Assembly: GCA_934754415.1 (NCBI GenBank) | Contig: CAKVIS010000004.1 | Coordinates: forward strand, 1 to 64,000 | Length of the DNA stretch: 64,000 nt | Source: an uncultured Bulleidia sp. | GTDB taxonomy: Bacteria; Bacillota_I; Bacilli_A; Erysipelotrichales; Erysipelotrichaceae | Direction of reading: 5' to 3' | Shown: one piece after another, positions 6,800 through 16,600 of the stretch | Numbering within the stretch: position 1 is the stretch's first letter | How the letters are laid out: the number at the start of each line of letters is the position of its first letter | Position numbers and translations under genes: made by a program | The notes under the pieces: generated by a model | Told to the model about the DNA's origin: nothing | The model's input: the letters and a program-made list of their open reading frames with translations, nothing else | Databases searched by the model: none

Positions 6800-8104
6800 T
6801 CACCTTTTTCTTAAACTGTGAGGATATTTGTTCTTTAACATTTTTCCATCACTGTATGCTCCGGAAATTGCATATCCTTTATATGTTACAGCATACCATC
6901 CTTTAGGACGCACAATCATTAAGGTTTCACCTCTGAGATATTTCTGCATCTGATCTTCCTCAAGCTCCACTGTTTGTTTACATACAGAATAACTGTTTGT
7001 AAACAGTGTATGCGCAGGTTCAAATCTATTCTTTTTAATTTCTCCAAGAAGTACCTGATTTCTCACTAAGTGCAGGTTATCCGTTTTAATAAACGGATGC
7101 ATGCCCCCATATACTTTATCCTTGAATGCATAGACATGTGGATAAGGTTTACTTAAAACTGTATCCAGAAACTCCTGTGCCACCGGCGGAAGTTTACTGT
7201 CAGGATATACCGTCATTCTGTTTCTTTCCTCTACCCCTTTTTTATGAAGTTTGCAGATAAAGTGACCTTCCCCTTTATCCATAGGGAAGATTCTTCTGGC
7301 TTCTGTCATGCCTATACCAGGTCTGCCCCATTGTACTTCTATTGGCACAAGTTCCATATCCTCATGACGCTGTAAAAAAGAAGAAATCTGCTGTTCATTT
7401 TCTTCAGGTGCAAAAGTACAGGTAGAATACACAAGAATACCGCCTTTTCTTAAACATATATACGCATTTTCCAATATCTGCTTCTGCATATCTGCGCAAT
7501 GATGGATATTATCCAAAGACCATTGTTTACTGGCCTCATCATTTTTACGCATCATTCCTTCACCTGAGCAAGGCGCATCTACCAGCACTTTATCAAAACA
7601 TGCCGGAAAAGATTTAGGAAGCACACCGGTATCATTATTTAACACCACTACATTGGCAGCTCCATATTTTCCAATATTTTCAACAAGAATTCTTGCTCGG
7701 CTGGTATTAATTTCATTTGTTACGAGCAATCCTGTATTTTCCAGTTTTTCTGCAATCTGTGTTGATTTGGACCCCGGTGCTGCACACATATCCAGTACAT
7801 AGTCCCCCTTTTGCACATCCAGTACAGACACAGGACTGGAAGCACTTGGCTCCTGCATATAAAATAACCCGGCTTCAAAAGGGAGTGTATTGCCATACAC
7901 TCTGTCCCTGTTTAGATAATATCCATTATCTGCAAAAGGGCTTTTCTCAAAAGTCCAATTTGTTAACTGAAAGAAATCTTGACTGCTGATTTTCAAAGTA
8001 TTAACACGCATGCCTTTATTGGTATCTTCCTCAAGACTTTGCATGTACGCATCGAATTCTTCTTTCAGAAGATTCTGCATACGCTGTAGATAAACAGGAT
8101 TCAT
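6800..8104 (-). CDS. rsmF: rRNA cytosine-C5 methyltransferase, RsmF-like (NOL1/NOP2/sun family)
   Basis: SAM-dependent m5C RNA methyltransferase. Visible motifs: SAM-binding DMCAAPGSKSTQIAEKL, motif IV VDAPCSGEGMMRK with the release Cys, and motif VI YSTCTFAPEENEQQ with the nucleophilic Cys. The C-terminal part (from about residue 290) resembles the PUA/FAU-type RNA-binding extension of RsmF/YebU proteins, and 434 aa fits RsmF rather than the shorter RsmB core. It overlaps ribF by 4 nt (ATGA), indicating translational coupling. The precise target cytosine cannot be read from sequence. Confidence 0.87.
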   Translation of the reverse strand: MNPVYLQRMQNLLKEEFDAYMQSLEEDTNKGMRVNTLKISSQDFFQLTNWTFEKSPFADNGYYLNRDRVYGNTLPFEAGLFYMQEPSASSPVSVLDVQKGDYVLDMCAAPGSKSTQIAEKLENTGLLVTNEINTSRARILVENIGKYGAANVVVLNNDTGVLPKSFPACFDKVLVDAPCSGEGMMRKNDEASKQWSLDNIHHCADMQKQILENAYICLRKGGILVYSTCTFAPEENEQQISSFLQRHEDMELVPIEVQWGRPGIGMTEARRIFPMDKGEGHFICKLHKKGVEERNRMTVYPDSKLPPVAQEFLDTVLSKPYPHVYAFKDKVYGGMHPFIKTDNLHLVRNQVLLGEIKKNRFEPAHTLFTNSYSVCKQTVELEEDQMQKYLRGETLMIVRPKGWYAVTYKGYAISGAYSDGKMLKNKYPHSLRKR

Positions 8105-9030
8105 AAAACTCCCTCTTCAAAGTATTTTTGAATGGTACGCTTATCCTGTTCCAGCTGCATGACAAGGTTGGACTTGCTGCGAAACTGTTTTTCAGGACGT
8201 ATAAATTTCAGGAAATCAACAGAAACGACCTGTCCGTAAATATCTTCATGAAAGTCAAAAATATTAGCTTCCAGAGAAATAGCATCCACGTCATGAAACG
8301 TTGGATTCAACCCAATGTTTATCATGCATCCATAAGATTTTCTGCCAACATGGATTTTCCCCGCATAAACACCGTTTTTAGGAATAATATATTCATCTGA
8401 AACCTGTACATTTGCTGTAGGAAATCCCATATCCGTTCCTCTTTTTTTACCATGTATCACTTTTCCTTCCATGCAGAAAGGAGAACCTAACAACCTGTTA
8501 GCTTCTTCCATATGCCCCTGTTCAATGCACTTTGTTATACGTGTGGAAGAAATCTTCCCCTGTTCATCTTCTACTGCGGATACCACACAGATTTCATAAG
8601 GTGCATTATCCTGAAGAAACTGTACATTTCCACTGCCTTTATATCCGAAATGAAAATCAAATCCGCATACAAGGCCCTGAAGATTCAGATTTCCCAGTAT
8701 TTTATTCATAAAATCAATTGGAGGTAATGATGACATATCTCTTGTAAACTCAAGAAATACAATATTATCCATTCCAAGACTGACAGCTTTATTAATTCTC
8801 TGACGCATGGTGGAAATATGTTTTACATTTGTAGCGCCTTTGATAATAACCCAAGGATCTGGTTCAAACGTAATCATTGCAGTTTCACAATGATACTTTT
8901 CGCCCAGTTCTCTAGTCTTCTCCAGCAATTTCTGATGGCCGACATGTAAACCATCAAAATATCCGATACAAGCCACCATAGGTGTTTTATTTCTTCTTGT
9001 TTTATCCAAAGATACTTTTATTATACGCAT
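8101..9030 (-). CDS. ribF: Bifunctional riboflavin kinase / FAD synthetase
   Basis: Converts riboflavin to FMN and FMN to FAD. The N-terminal nucleotidyltransferase domain has YFDGLHVGHQKLL (HIGH-like) and ISSTRI; the C-terminal flavokinase domain has GTDMGFPTANV and a later LEANIFDF. The 309 aa length is standard. It shares one base with the truB stop (TAATG) and overlaps rsmF by 4 nt. The truB-ribF pairing is a widespread bacterial arrangement. Confidence 0.95.
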   Translation of the reverse strand: MRIIKVSLDKTRRNKTPMVACIGYFDGLHVGHQKLLEKTRELGEKYHCETAMITFEPDPWVIIKGATNVKHISTMRQRINKAVSLGMDNIVFLEFTRDMSSLPPIDFMNKILGNLNLQGLVCGFDFHFGYKGSGNVQFLQDNAPYEICVVSAVEDEQGKISSTRITKCIEQGHMEEANRLLGSPFCMEGKVIHGKKRGTDMGFPTANVQVSDEYIIPKNGVYAGKIHVGRKSYGCMINIGLNPTFHDVDAISLEANIFDFHEDIYGQVVSVDFLKFIRPEKQFRSKSNLVMQLEQDKRTIQKYFEEGVL

Positions 9031-9875
9031 TAGAATAAACCTCTCACACTTCTGTACATCGTTCCATTCACTTTTTCATACACCGCTAATGGCGCACCAT
9101 CCGTCACAAAGACTACTCTGTCCTCTGCATCTTTCAGAAAAATCTTCTTACCATCTTTAATTTGTTTTTCAAAAGCAGTACCATCCACTTTTTTCAAAGA
9201 GGGATCAAGAATATCCAAAGGAGAAATACCTGGCGTATCTTCCTTAAGATCTTCAAGATTGATGGCACTTGAAAGATCAAAGTCCTCAATGCCGCTTCTT
9301 AAAAGATAACTCATAGACCCTATTTCCTGCAAATGCGTGCAATAATCTTCAATCAGTGTACGTATATAAGTGCCGCTGGAAACCACAGCATCCATACTGT
9401 ATTCGTTATCAGTAATATGTTTTACCGTTAAAGAAGATATTTCCACAGGCCTTGGCTGTCTTTCTATTTCAATTCCAGCCCTTGCATATTCATATAACTT
9501 TTTACCATTTACTTTTACAGCACTGTACATCGGCGGAATCTGAATCCCTTTCCCAAGAAAAGATGAAGAAACTTTATCAAGTTCTTCCTGTTCATGAATT
9601 CTCCATTCTTTTTCCTGTATCAAGGTCCCCCAGATGTCCTGTGTATCATATCTTTTTCCCAAAAGGAATCTTGCCTGATAATGTTTGTGATCTTTGATGA
9701 CAAAAGGTAATAATTTAGTATATTTACCGGTTAAAACTATCAGAAATCCCTGGGCTTCAGGGTCAAGAGTACCGGTATGCCCTATTTTTTTCTCGTGTAA
9801 TATTCTTCTGCATTGTCTGACCACATCAAAACTGGTCATACCTGCAGGCTTGTTCATTAATAATATCTTGTCCAT
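9030..9875 (-). CDS. truB: tRNA pseudouridine-55 synthase
   Basis: Makes pseudouridine 55 in the T-loop of tRNAs. Family motifs: MNKPAGMTSFDVV, GHTGTLDPEAQGFL with the catalytic Asp, RYDTQDIWG, and SGTYIRTLIEDYC. The 281 aa length is normal, with a PUA-like C-terminal part. There is no SD before the ATG; an extended -10 promoter (TG-G-TATAAT, 9886-9894) lies only 10 nt upstream, implying a leader of about 4 nt. First gene of truB-ribF-rsmF-RelA/SpoT-like-Asp23. In many Bacillota truB follows rbfA; here rbfA sits in a different operon at 24 kb. Confidence 0.95.
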   Translation of the reverse strand: MDKILLMNKPAGMTSFDVVRQCRRILHEKKIGHTGTLDPEAQGFLIVLTGKYTKLLPFVIKDHKHYQARFLLGKRYDTQDIWGTLIQEKEWRIHEQEELDKVSSSFLGKGIQIPPMYSAVKVNGKKLYEYARAGIEIERQPRPVEISSLTVKHITDNEYSMDAVVSSGTYIRTLIEDYCTHLQEIGSMSYLLRSGIEDFDLSSAINLEDLKEDTPGISPLDILDPSLKKVDGTAFEKQIKDGKKIFLKDAEDRVVFVTDGAPLAVYEKVNGTMYRSVRGLF

Positions 9876-9885
9876 AACCGAAAGT

Positions 9886-9894
9886 ATTATACCA
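9886..9894 (-). promoter_or_regulatory. Extended -10 promoter of the truB operon
   Basis: TG-G-TATAAT with no clear -35, 10 nt before the truB ATG. It is divergent from the lysine-transporter promoter at 9913. Confidence 0.6.
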
Positions 9895-9912
9895 AAAGAT
9901 TGAAAAAAGTAC

Positions 9913-9940
9913 TTGACAATCTATCACCATTGAGTAAAGT
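9913..9940 (+). promoter_or_regulatory. Promoter of the lysine riboswitch / ABC transporter operon
   Basis: -35 TTGACA (9913-9918), 16-nt spacer, -10 TAAAGT (9935-9940), just before the riboswitch. Confidence 0.7.
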
Positions 9941-9953
9941 TGAAAATGTAAAA

Positions 9954-10114
9954 CCGATAGAGGTAGCGACGTAAATGAGTATGTCAGGGAGCCGGCAGGC
10001 CATGATCTGACAAAAAGGTAATCGTCGCCGAACGAAATATTCCGGCAGGAATATCTCGTGGGGATATATGAGAATATCTATATCACTCCTTCAAATTGAA
10101 GTGGCGCTATTACA
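9954..10114 (+). ncRNA. Lysine riboswitch (L-box)
   Basis: The sequence carries the L-box hallmarks in order: ATAGAGGTAGCGACG at the 5' side, AGTATGTCAGGGAGCC, an internal AAAGGTAATCGTCGCCGAAC, and the closing GTGGCGCTAT whose CTAT pairs with the opening ATAG. It is followed at once by a terminator hairpin and then an amino-acid ABC transporter, the classic arrangement for a lysine-repressed uptake operon. Lysine binding should favour termination. Confidence 0.9.
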
Positions 10115-10124
10115 TAACGAAATG

Positions 10125-10154
10125 AACCGTATGTGTGATAGCATACGGTTTTTA
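10125..10154 (+). terminator. Riboswitch expression-platform terminator
   Basis: Stem AACCGTATG/CATACGGTT (9 bp) followed by TTT, between the L-box aptamer and the SD (TAGGAGG) of the transporter. Likely the lysine-controlled terminator. Confidence 0.85.
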
Positions 10155-10175
10155 AATATTTAGGAGGAAAAGAAA

Positions 10176-11018
10176 ATGAAGTTCACAACAAAGTCAGTAA
10201 GTGCATGTCTATTAGCATCTCTTGTATTAACAGGATGCTCTGGCGGATCCACAGGTTCATCAGATTCTACATCTGATGAAAACACATTACGTGTAGGTAT
10301 GGAATGTAACTACGCTCCATATAACTGGTCCACAACACAAAGTACAGACACAAGCAAGAAGATTTCCGATGTTGATTACTGTGACGGATATGACGTCATG
10401 ATGGCAACAAAGCTTGCAGAAAAGACAGATAAAGAAGTTGAAATCGTTAAGCTTGACTGGGATAACCTGATTCTTTCTCTTCAAAACGATCAGATTGATG
10501 CAGTCATTGCTGGTATGACAGCAACAGATGAAAGAAAGCAGGAAGCTGATTTTACTACTCCTTACTACATTTCTACAGAAGTTGTATTAGTAAAGAAGGA
10601 TTCCCCTCTTGCAGGTATCACTTCTATTTCCAATCTTTCCGGAAAGAAAGTCGTTGGTCAGATGAATACTCTGTACGATACAATCATTGATCAGATTGAT
10701 GGTGTAATCCATGAACCTGCTGCAGAAACATTCCCTGCTGCTATTCAGGCTCTTCAGGCAGGTGCCGTAGATGCTGTAACTTCCGAATTACCTGTTGCTA
10801 TCGGTGTATGCCAGGCAAATCCAGATTTAACCTATATCCAGTTTGAAGATGGTAAGGGATTCTCAGGAGCAGAACAGGACGCTGCAGTATCCATCGCAGT
10901 CAAGAAAGGAAACACAACTCTGTTAAATGCATTACAGGAAGCTTTAGATACCATCTCTGATGAAGAACGTGAAGAAATGATGTTACAGGCAGTAGAAAAC
11001 CAGCCTGCAAATGAGTAA
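10176..11018 (+). CDS. Lysine-type amino acid ABC transporter, substrate-binding lipoprotein
   Basis: Extracellular solute-binding protein family 3. The signal peptide ends in lipobox LTGC (Cys21), so it is lipid-anchored outside the membrane. Features of the fold include LRVGMECNYAPYNW, a GYDVMMATKLAE segment and AVIAGMTATDERKQEADFT, which contains the family's ligand-contact Arg. Length 280 aa is typical. Its SD is strong (TAGGAGG). First gene after the lysine riboswitch; the permease follows 3 nt later. Lysine as substrate is inferred from the riboswitch, since the family itself also includes Arg, Gln and Cys binders. Confidence 0.9.
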   Translation: MKFTTKSVSACLLASLVLTGCSGGSTGSSDSTSDENTLRVGMECNYAPYNWSTTQSTDTSKKISDVDYCDGYDVMMATKLAEKTDKEVEIVKLDWDNLILSLQNDQIDAVIAGMTATDERKQEADFTTPYYISTEVVLVKKDSPLAGITSISNLSGKKVVGQMNTLYDTIIDQIDGVIHEPAAETFPAAIQALQAGAVDAVTSELPVAIGVCQANPDLTYIQFEDGKGFSGAEQDAAVSIAVKKGNTTLLNALQEALDTISDEEREEMMLQAVENQPANE

Positions 11019-11021
11019 GTC

Positions 11022-11807
11022 ATGGATTTTCTAAAGAGTGTATTCAGTATAATACAGGTGTACTGGCCAAGTTTACTGCTTGGTGTTCGTACAACCATTA
11101 TTGTTGCTCTGGTTGGTACAATCTGCGGCTTGTTACTGGGATTGATAGTTGGCGGCTTTAAAGCTGTACAGCTCGACTATACTGCAGGACCCGTTTCCAG
11201 AATTTTAAAAAAACTGTTTGATATTTTAGCGAATATTTATATCACGGTTTTCCGTGGTACACCAATGATGGTTCAGGCTGCTTTCTTCTACTATGCTTTC
11301 TTAAATGTATTCCATTGGGATAAGTTAACTGCTGCCATGGTGGTTATCTCCGTAAATACAGGTGCTTATATGGCTGAGATCATCCGATCCGGTATTCAGG
11401 CTGTAGATAAAGGACAGACAGAAGCTGCTCGTTCCTTAGGTATGTCCAATACCCAAACAATGATAATGGTTGTATTACCACAGGCAATTCGAAATGCCTT
11501 CCCTGCCATCGGAAATGAATTGATTGTAAATATCAAGGACTCTTCCGTATTGATGATTATTTCCATCACAGAACTGATGTTCCAGGCAAAATCCATTGCA
11601 GGTTCCACCTTCAAGTTTACAGAAACCTATTTCCTAGAAGCAGTCATCTATTTAGTCATAAACATGATTGCCACATGCATTCTCAACCTTATTGAAAAAC
11701 GTCTTAATCAGACAGAGCATGTCTCTATTCCTATGAGTGATACCGATCCTCACAGTATGAAATATGCTAAAACCACTACACAGAAAGGGGGCAATTCCGA
11801 CTTATGA
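11022..11807 (+). CDS. Amino acid ABC transporter permease
   Basis: Polar amino-acid (HisMQ/ArtQ-type) inner-membrane permease, 261 aa, with several hydrophobic helices. The EAA loop is visible as [20 protein letters not shown] followed by [15 protein letters not shown]; the conserved FRGTPMMVQ segment is upstream. It probably forms a homodimer with the downstream ATPase. It begins 3 nt after the binding-protein stop and overlaps the ATPase gene by 4 nt. Confidence 0.92.
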   Translation: MDFLKSVFSIIQVYWPSLLLGVRTTIIVALVGTICGLLLGLIVGGFKAVQLDYTAGPVSRILKKLFDILANIYITVFRGTPMMVQAAFFYYAFLNVFHWDKLTAAMVVISVNTGAYMAEIIRSGIQAVDKGQTEAARSLGMSNTQTMIMVVLPQAIRNAFPAIGNELIVNIKDSSVLMIISITELMFQAKSIAGSTFKFTETYFLEAVIYLVINMIATCILNLIEKRLNQTEHVSIPMSDTDPHSMKYAKTTTQKGGNSDL

Positions 11808-12541
11808 GCGAAACATTAGTGAATATTCAGAATATCCATAAAAGTTTTGGGAAGCTTGAAGTCTTAAAAGGAATTGACTTCTCTGTGCAGGAAGGTGAAG
11901 TTGTGTGTCTTATCGGCAAAAGCGGTTCTGGTAAGTCCACTCTGTTACGTTGTATTAATCTTCTGGAAAAACCTGACAGCGGTTCTATTAAAGTTTTTAA
12001 CGAAGATATTCTGCATACAAAAAACGTGAATGCCTATCGTTCCAAAGTAGGCATGTGCTTTCAGCAGTTCAATCTTTTCAATAACATGAATGTATTAAAC
12101 AACTGCGTAAAGCCTCAGATGAAGGTACATCATGTCTCCAAAGAAGAAGCAATACAGACTGCAATGTTCTATCTCAAGAAAGTAGGAATGGATCAGTTTG
12201 CCAATGCAGATGTGCGTACCATATCCGGTGGACAGAAACAACGTGTAGCCATTGCCAGAGCTCTCTGTATGAAACCTGAAATCATGTTGTTTGATGAACC
12301 AACAAGTGCATTAGACCCTGAAATGGTACAGGAAGTGCTCAATGTCATGAAGGAACTTGCCAAAGAAGGTCTGACGATGATAGTTGTTACACACGAAATG
12401 TCCTTTGCCCGTGATGTGGCAGACAGAGTTGTCTTCATGGACCAGGGGGTTATTGAAGAACAGGGAACTGCTCAGCAGATGTTTACAAATCCTCAAAGTG
12501 AAAGAACAAAAGCTTTCTTAAGCAATTTCATTACAAAATAA
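11804..12541 (+). CDS. Amino acid ABC transporter ATP-binding protein
   Basis: ATPase subunit of the putative lysine importer. Walker [10 protein letters not shown]-loop FQQFNLF, signature [15 protein letters not shown], Walker [15 protein letters not shown] and H-loop VVTHE are all intact; 245 aa is standard for GlnQ-type ATPases. SD AAAGGGGG precedes the ATG inside the permease 3' end. An intrinsic terminator follows the stop. Confidence 0.94.
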   Translation: MSETLVNIQNIHKSFGKLEVLKGIDFSVQEGEVVCLIGKSGSGKSTLLRCINLLEKPDSGSIKVFNEDILHTKNVNAYRSKVGMCFQQFNLFNNMNVLNNCVKPQMKVHHVSKEEAIQTAMFYLKKVGMDQFANADVRTISGGQKQRVAIARALCMKPEIMLFDEPTSALDPEMVQEVLNVMKELAKEGLTMIVVTHEMSFARDVADRVVFMDQGVIEEQGTAQQMFTNPQSERTKAFLSNFITK

Positions 12542-12564
12542 AGATCAGCAATGATCTTTTTTTG
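12540..12564 (+). terminator. Terminator of the ABC transporter operon
   Basis: Stem AAGATCA/TGATCTT with a 4-nt loop and seven or more T, immediately after the ATPase stop. Its T-run abuts the promoter of the next gene. Confidence 0.85.
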
Positions 12565-12571
12565 TTATACT
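12563..12571 (+). promoter_or_regulatory. Extended -10 promoter of the radical SAM gene
   Basis: TG-T-TATACT, 6 nt before the ATG at 12578. No SD and no clear -35; transcription would start at or next to the start codon. Confidence 0.5.
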
Positions 12572-12577
12572 CTTTCT

Positions 12578-13414
12578 ATGTTGAAAAGAGTATATATTGA
12601 AATCGGAAATATATGTAACTTGCATTGCAGTTTCTGTTCCTATACCACAAGGAAACCTGAAATTATGACTCTGAATTTTTTTGAAACCATTGTGCAGCAG
12701 GTCAAAGAGTATACAGACTACATTTATCTTCACGTACAGGGAGAGCCAACTATTCACCCATCGTTTGATGAACTTCTTTCCATATGTGATGCTTATGCTA
12801 TGAAAGTACAGCTTGTCACAAACGGTACTACTCTTTCTAAAGTACATGACGTCCTTTTAAATCATTCTTGTCTGAGAAAAATAAGTTTTTCATTACAAAG
12901 TATTGAATTTCATCAACAAAATCTGGATATATTTCAATCCACATTATTCCATTTCCTGGATGCGTGTAAAGAAAAGAAATCCCCTATTGTTGAAGTGCGT
13001 TTCTGGAGAAGTGATGAGCTCAAAGAAACACGTACTAAAACCATTCTGGAACATTTACATCAGCAATACACCCTGACCAAGACAAACAGAAAAAACAATT
13101 ACAGTATTGCAGAGAATATATATGTTGATTTTGATAATATGTTTGAATGGCCTGATGATCTCAGCAAACCTGTATCCTCTAAAGGAAAATGTCTTGGAGC
13201 CATACAGCAAATTGCTGTCTTATCCAATGGTGAAGTAGTACCATGCTGTCTGGACTGTAACGGAGTTATTTCTTTTGGCAACCTGCATACCACTTCACTC
13301 CAAGAGGTATTACACAGTGAAAGATATGTAAATATGGTAAAAGGATTACAACAACAAACGCTGGTAGAACCATTCTGTCAGAAATGTACATTCAGATTAC
13401 GCTTCAATAAGTAA
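12578..13414 (+). CDS. Radical SAM / SPASM-domain protein
   Basis: Radical SAM enzyme of 278 aa. The CxxxCxxC cluster is CNLHCSFC near residue 13, which binds the SAM [4Fe-4S] cluster. A C-terminal SPASM-like region contains CLGA, VVPCCLDCNG, the typical FGNLHTTSLQEV segment, and a final FCQKCTF, so one auxiliary Fe-S cluster is probable. SPASM proteins modify peptides or act on sugars and tRNA-linked substrates. No precursor peptide is seen next to it, so the substrate is unknown. It is monocistronic: a terminator lies on each side. The start at 12578 is chosen because the protein fold begins there; the 9 codons upstream overlap the preceding terminator. Confidence 0.85.
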   Translation: MLKRVYIEIGNICNLHCSFCSYTTRKPEIMTLNFFETIVQQVKEYTDYIYLHVQGEPTIHPSFDELLSICDAYAMKVQLVTNGTTLSKVHDVLLNHSCLRKISFSLQSIEFHQQNLDIFQSTLFHFLDACKEKKSPIVEVRFWRSDELKETRTKTILEHLHQQYTLTKTNRKNNYSIAENIYVDFDNMFEWPDDLSKPVSSKGKCLGAIQQIAVLSNGEVVPCCLDCNGVISFGNLHTTSLQEVLHSERYVNMVKGLQQQTLVEPFCQKCTFRLRFNK

Positions 13415-13437
13415 AGGGGATATGTATCCCCTTTTTC
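13412..13437. terminator. Bidirectional terminator between radical SAM gene and T7SS-like operon
   Basis: Stem AAGGGGATA/TATCCCCTT with 2-nt spacing and T-runs on the plus strand. It lies between convergent stop codons (13414 and 13436) and can serve the plus-strand gene strongly. Confidence 0.85.
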
Positions 13438-13654
13438 AATACACGTAAAAAATCATACCGTTTCTTACTTTTAATGCCTGCAGAGATAGATCCAGATCAC
13501 ATGCAGTATCAGTAAGATACTCATACACAAGTGCATCATTTATGTGTATCATGCTTAGAATTTCTCGAAAATTTTTACTTTCTTCTACAAGCAATGTCAT
13601 CCATTGATGTGCTATCACCAGATACAGATGTATTTCCAGCTTCTTATTCCACAT
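13436..13654 (-). CDS. YukD/EsaB-like ubiquitin-fold protein of the T7SS-like locus
   Basis: Protein of 72 aa. The start KLEIHLYLVIAHQWMTLLVE followed by a helix, and the end DLSLQALKVRNGMIFYV, match the beta-grasp pattern of YukD/EsaB, small ubiquitin-like components of Firmicutes type VII secretion loci. It overlaps the EssC-like ATPase gene by 11 nt and is last in the operon, with AAGGATGG before its ATG. Family assignment rests on pattern and position; a profile search should confirm it. Confidence 0.6.
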   Translation of the reverse strand: MWNKKLEIHLYLVIAHQWMTLLVEESKNFREILSMIHINDALVYEYLTDTACDLDLSLQALKVRNGMIFYVY

Positions 13655-16600
13655 AAACCATCCTTATTTTTGTATGCATATACTCCTTTACATAAACAGC
13701 ATCATTTCTTCCCATTTTTATCTTCTTTGTATAGGAGATTACATATTGCTCTTTTATGGCATTACCTAAAAAAATGCATGCATGGTTTTTCCATTTATTA
13801 AATTCTCTCTGAAACTCATCCACTGTCAGGAACACGAATATACTTGATGCGAAATGTTTTTTATATTTCTCCTGCTGTGAAGAATACACACTGATAAAGA
13901 CAACTCTTTCCTTGTTTTCCGCAAAAATATATTGTCCATCACTAAATCTCTTACCCAGACATATTTTCCCAATTGTATCGAAATTCTGTACCTTTTCTTC
14001 CATAGTATAGATTCTGTAATCTGTATAGCATACCCGCTTCTGTAAAACCTCAAAAGTTTCATTATCTGCAAGAGGATATGTCATAGTGACAATATGTTCA
14101 TTCATCTTCAGAAGACACTGAGCATCTCCTAATTTTTTAACCGGGACCTTCCCATCCAGAAAAGCACCTGTCAACTGTGCATCCTGTATGTCCAGAACAA
14201 GTTTTCTTTTAAATTTCGAAGATAAGGCATAGCGTAATGTATCGATCTGTAACATACCGCAAATTAAAGTAAACCCTTTACCCGAAGAACGCTTCAACCA
14301 GTTTTCAAACAACTCCTTGTTTTCCTGTTCCCCATTCAAAAAGCTTTCCACATCTTCTATAAGCACAATAATGTCTGTTTCAGATACCTGTATATGTTTT
14401 TCCAGTTCTTCAATCCGTTCTGTTTCCTCAGTGCCTATGACAGCATTTACACAAGGATAATTGAACATTTTTTTATTTTCAGAAAGAACATATATTTCAC
14501 ACTTTGACAATCCATACAATACATGTAAAAAGAACATCTGTCTTTTATGTGCCTCTCTGCAGCATACCAGCATAGAGCTTTCAAGAAATACCGGAACATA
14601 TCTTCTTTCATAATACTCATCTGCCAGACCAATACTTCCCTCCTTCAACATGTCTTTCTGAATGGTTTCAAGAGGTGGTAACCACAATTGTCGCAAAGGC
14701 GTAACTGATAACTCTCTGAAAGTATCCAATATTTTCTCTCTTACAGATGGTGTCATAGGATCTGTATGATTTCTTTGCGGATTACTGTCGCGCAGAATTC
14801 TGAAGGATTCATTACACCTTTCATTACAATAAAAGCTTTTACCCTGTATATGTTTTGTTGCAGAAACCAAAATACAGTCACCAGGTTGTTTCAGATATGC
14901 AGCATTTTTCTCTTTGATAACTTCCATTGAATCCTGGTCGTTCTGTACTTTAAGGCAAACCTGAAAAGCTGTATTTGCACGTATTTCAGAAGAAATGGTA
15001 CCTCCCGGTCTTTGTGTAATTAAAATCAGGTGCATTCCAAGACTTCTTCCAACTCTGGCAATACGAATCAAATCTTCCATAAAATCCGGCTTTTCACTTT
15101 TTAATTCAGCAAACTCATCAATAAGTATCACAAGATGCCCTAAACGAGGAAGTCCGCTTTCTGAAGTCCAGTACTTCTGATACAAATCAAGAGATGTAAC
15201 AGGTTCATGAACATACGCATGCATTGCTGTAAACAACTCTTCTCTGTATGTACATTCTTTGGAAAATCCTATTAGTGATCTTTCCATTTCCTCTACATCC
15301 AGGTTAGAAAGATATCCTGTAATATGTGGAAGTAAATACTTTCCCTTTTTCAAAGCCTGCAGAATACTGCCACCTTTAAAATCGATAATGGCAAATTGCA
15401 GATCTTCATAACTATACCGTAATGCAAGGGACAGAATCATGGATATCACAAACTCACTCTTTCCAGACCCTGTCATTCCTGCCACAAGACCATGCGGTCC
15501 ATCACCCGTTTCGTGAAGATCGAGATATATAGGCGTATGATGTTGACTTATTCCTACACAGCATAAAAGACTATGCGAATTCTGATTACGATTCCATTGC
15601 TCTAAAAGTGTATGGCTGTTCAAATCCTCCTCGCAATTACATTGCAGAAACGAACAGGACGCATGTGATGAGGAAACCTGATCCAAAAGACAATATCCTG
15701 CCACTTTGTCAAATACATCGTTTGTTTTTTCGAAGAATGTAAAATCCTGTTCTTTCTGAGTACTGCGCGTCAGAACAGTTCCATGATGTTCATGAAAAGA
15801 TACCACCGTATCATAGATATACCGTTTACTGTGAGAAAGGAAAATGCTAATTTTATCTTCCATATCTGCAGTATCTTCTTCATCAAAGCATACATATACA
15901 GAGGCTGTCTGATTCTTTGAAGTATGCATATGCGGTAATTTTTCCAGAAGCGGATATCTATGCATCGCGTCTTTATACACAATGCATAAATCTTCATGAG
16001 AATACTGTGTAAACAGCTGCAGTAAAACATATTTTTCAAGATCTCGCGTTTCACTTTCATCATGAATTTCCAGATGACGACAGGAAGGAAGGTGGATGGT
16101 ACATGGCCTTTCTTCCACCTTTTCTGTTTCCTGAAGAAGATCACAGGGAATATCTTTTTTTTGCTGTAAGGCAAATGGAAATTTCGTTTTCTTATTCCCT
16201 AAACGTATTGTCAGAAAGTCATTGCGCATAGTATCCAGATACATAAACTGATGATTTTTCTGTACAGTGTAAAATATCTGATATGGCAATGGGAAAACCG
16301 TTTCAAGATACATGTTATATTCCTGTTTTTGTTTTATATACAATGCAAGAACATTATCTATGTTGATTTGTTGCTGTTGTCTTGCTTTCTGAATTTTTTT
16401 CTTCTGCTGACGTTTGTCCCACCATCTGTTGACAGGTGTAAATACGAGAACACTTATCAACATCGTCAATGGTAAAATCAGTATTCTGAGCATAGCTTCT
16501 GTTTCACCTGTTTCAAGATATCTTTCATAAGCAGAAAACATACCAGAACTTAAAGATCCAAAAACCATACACAAGGCAGGTCCTATTGTAAACATTAAGG

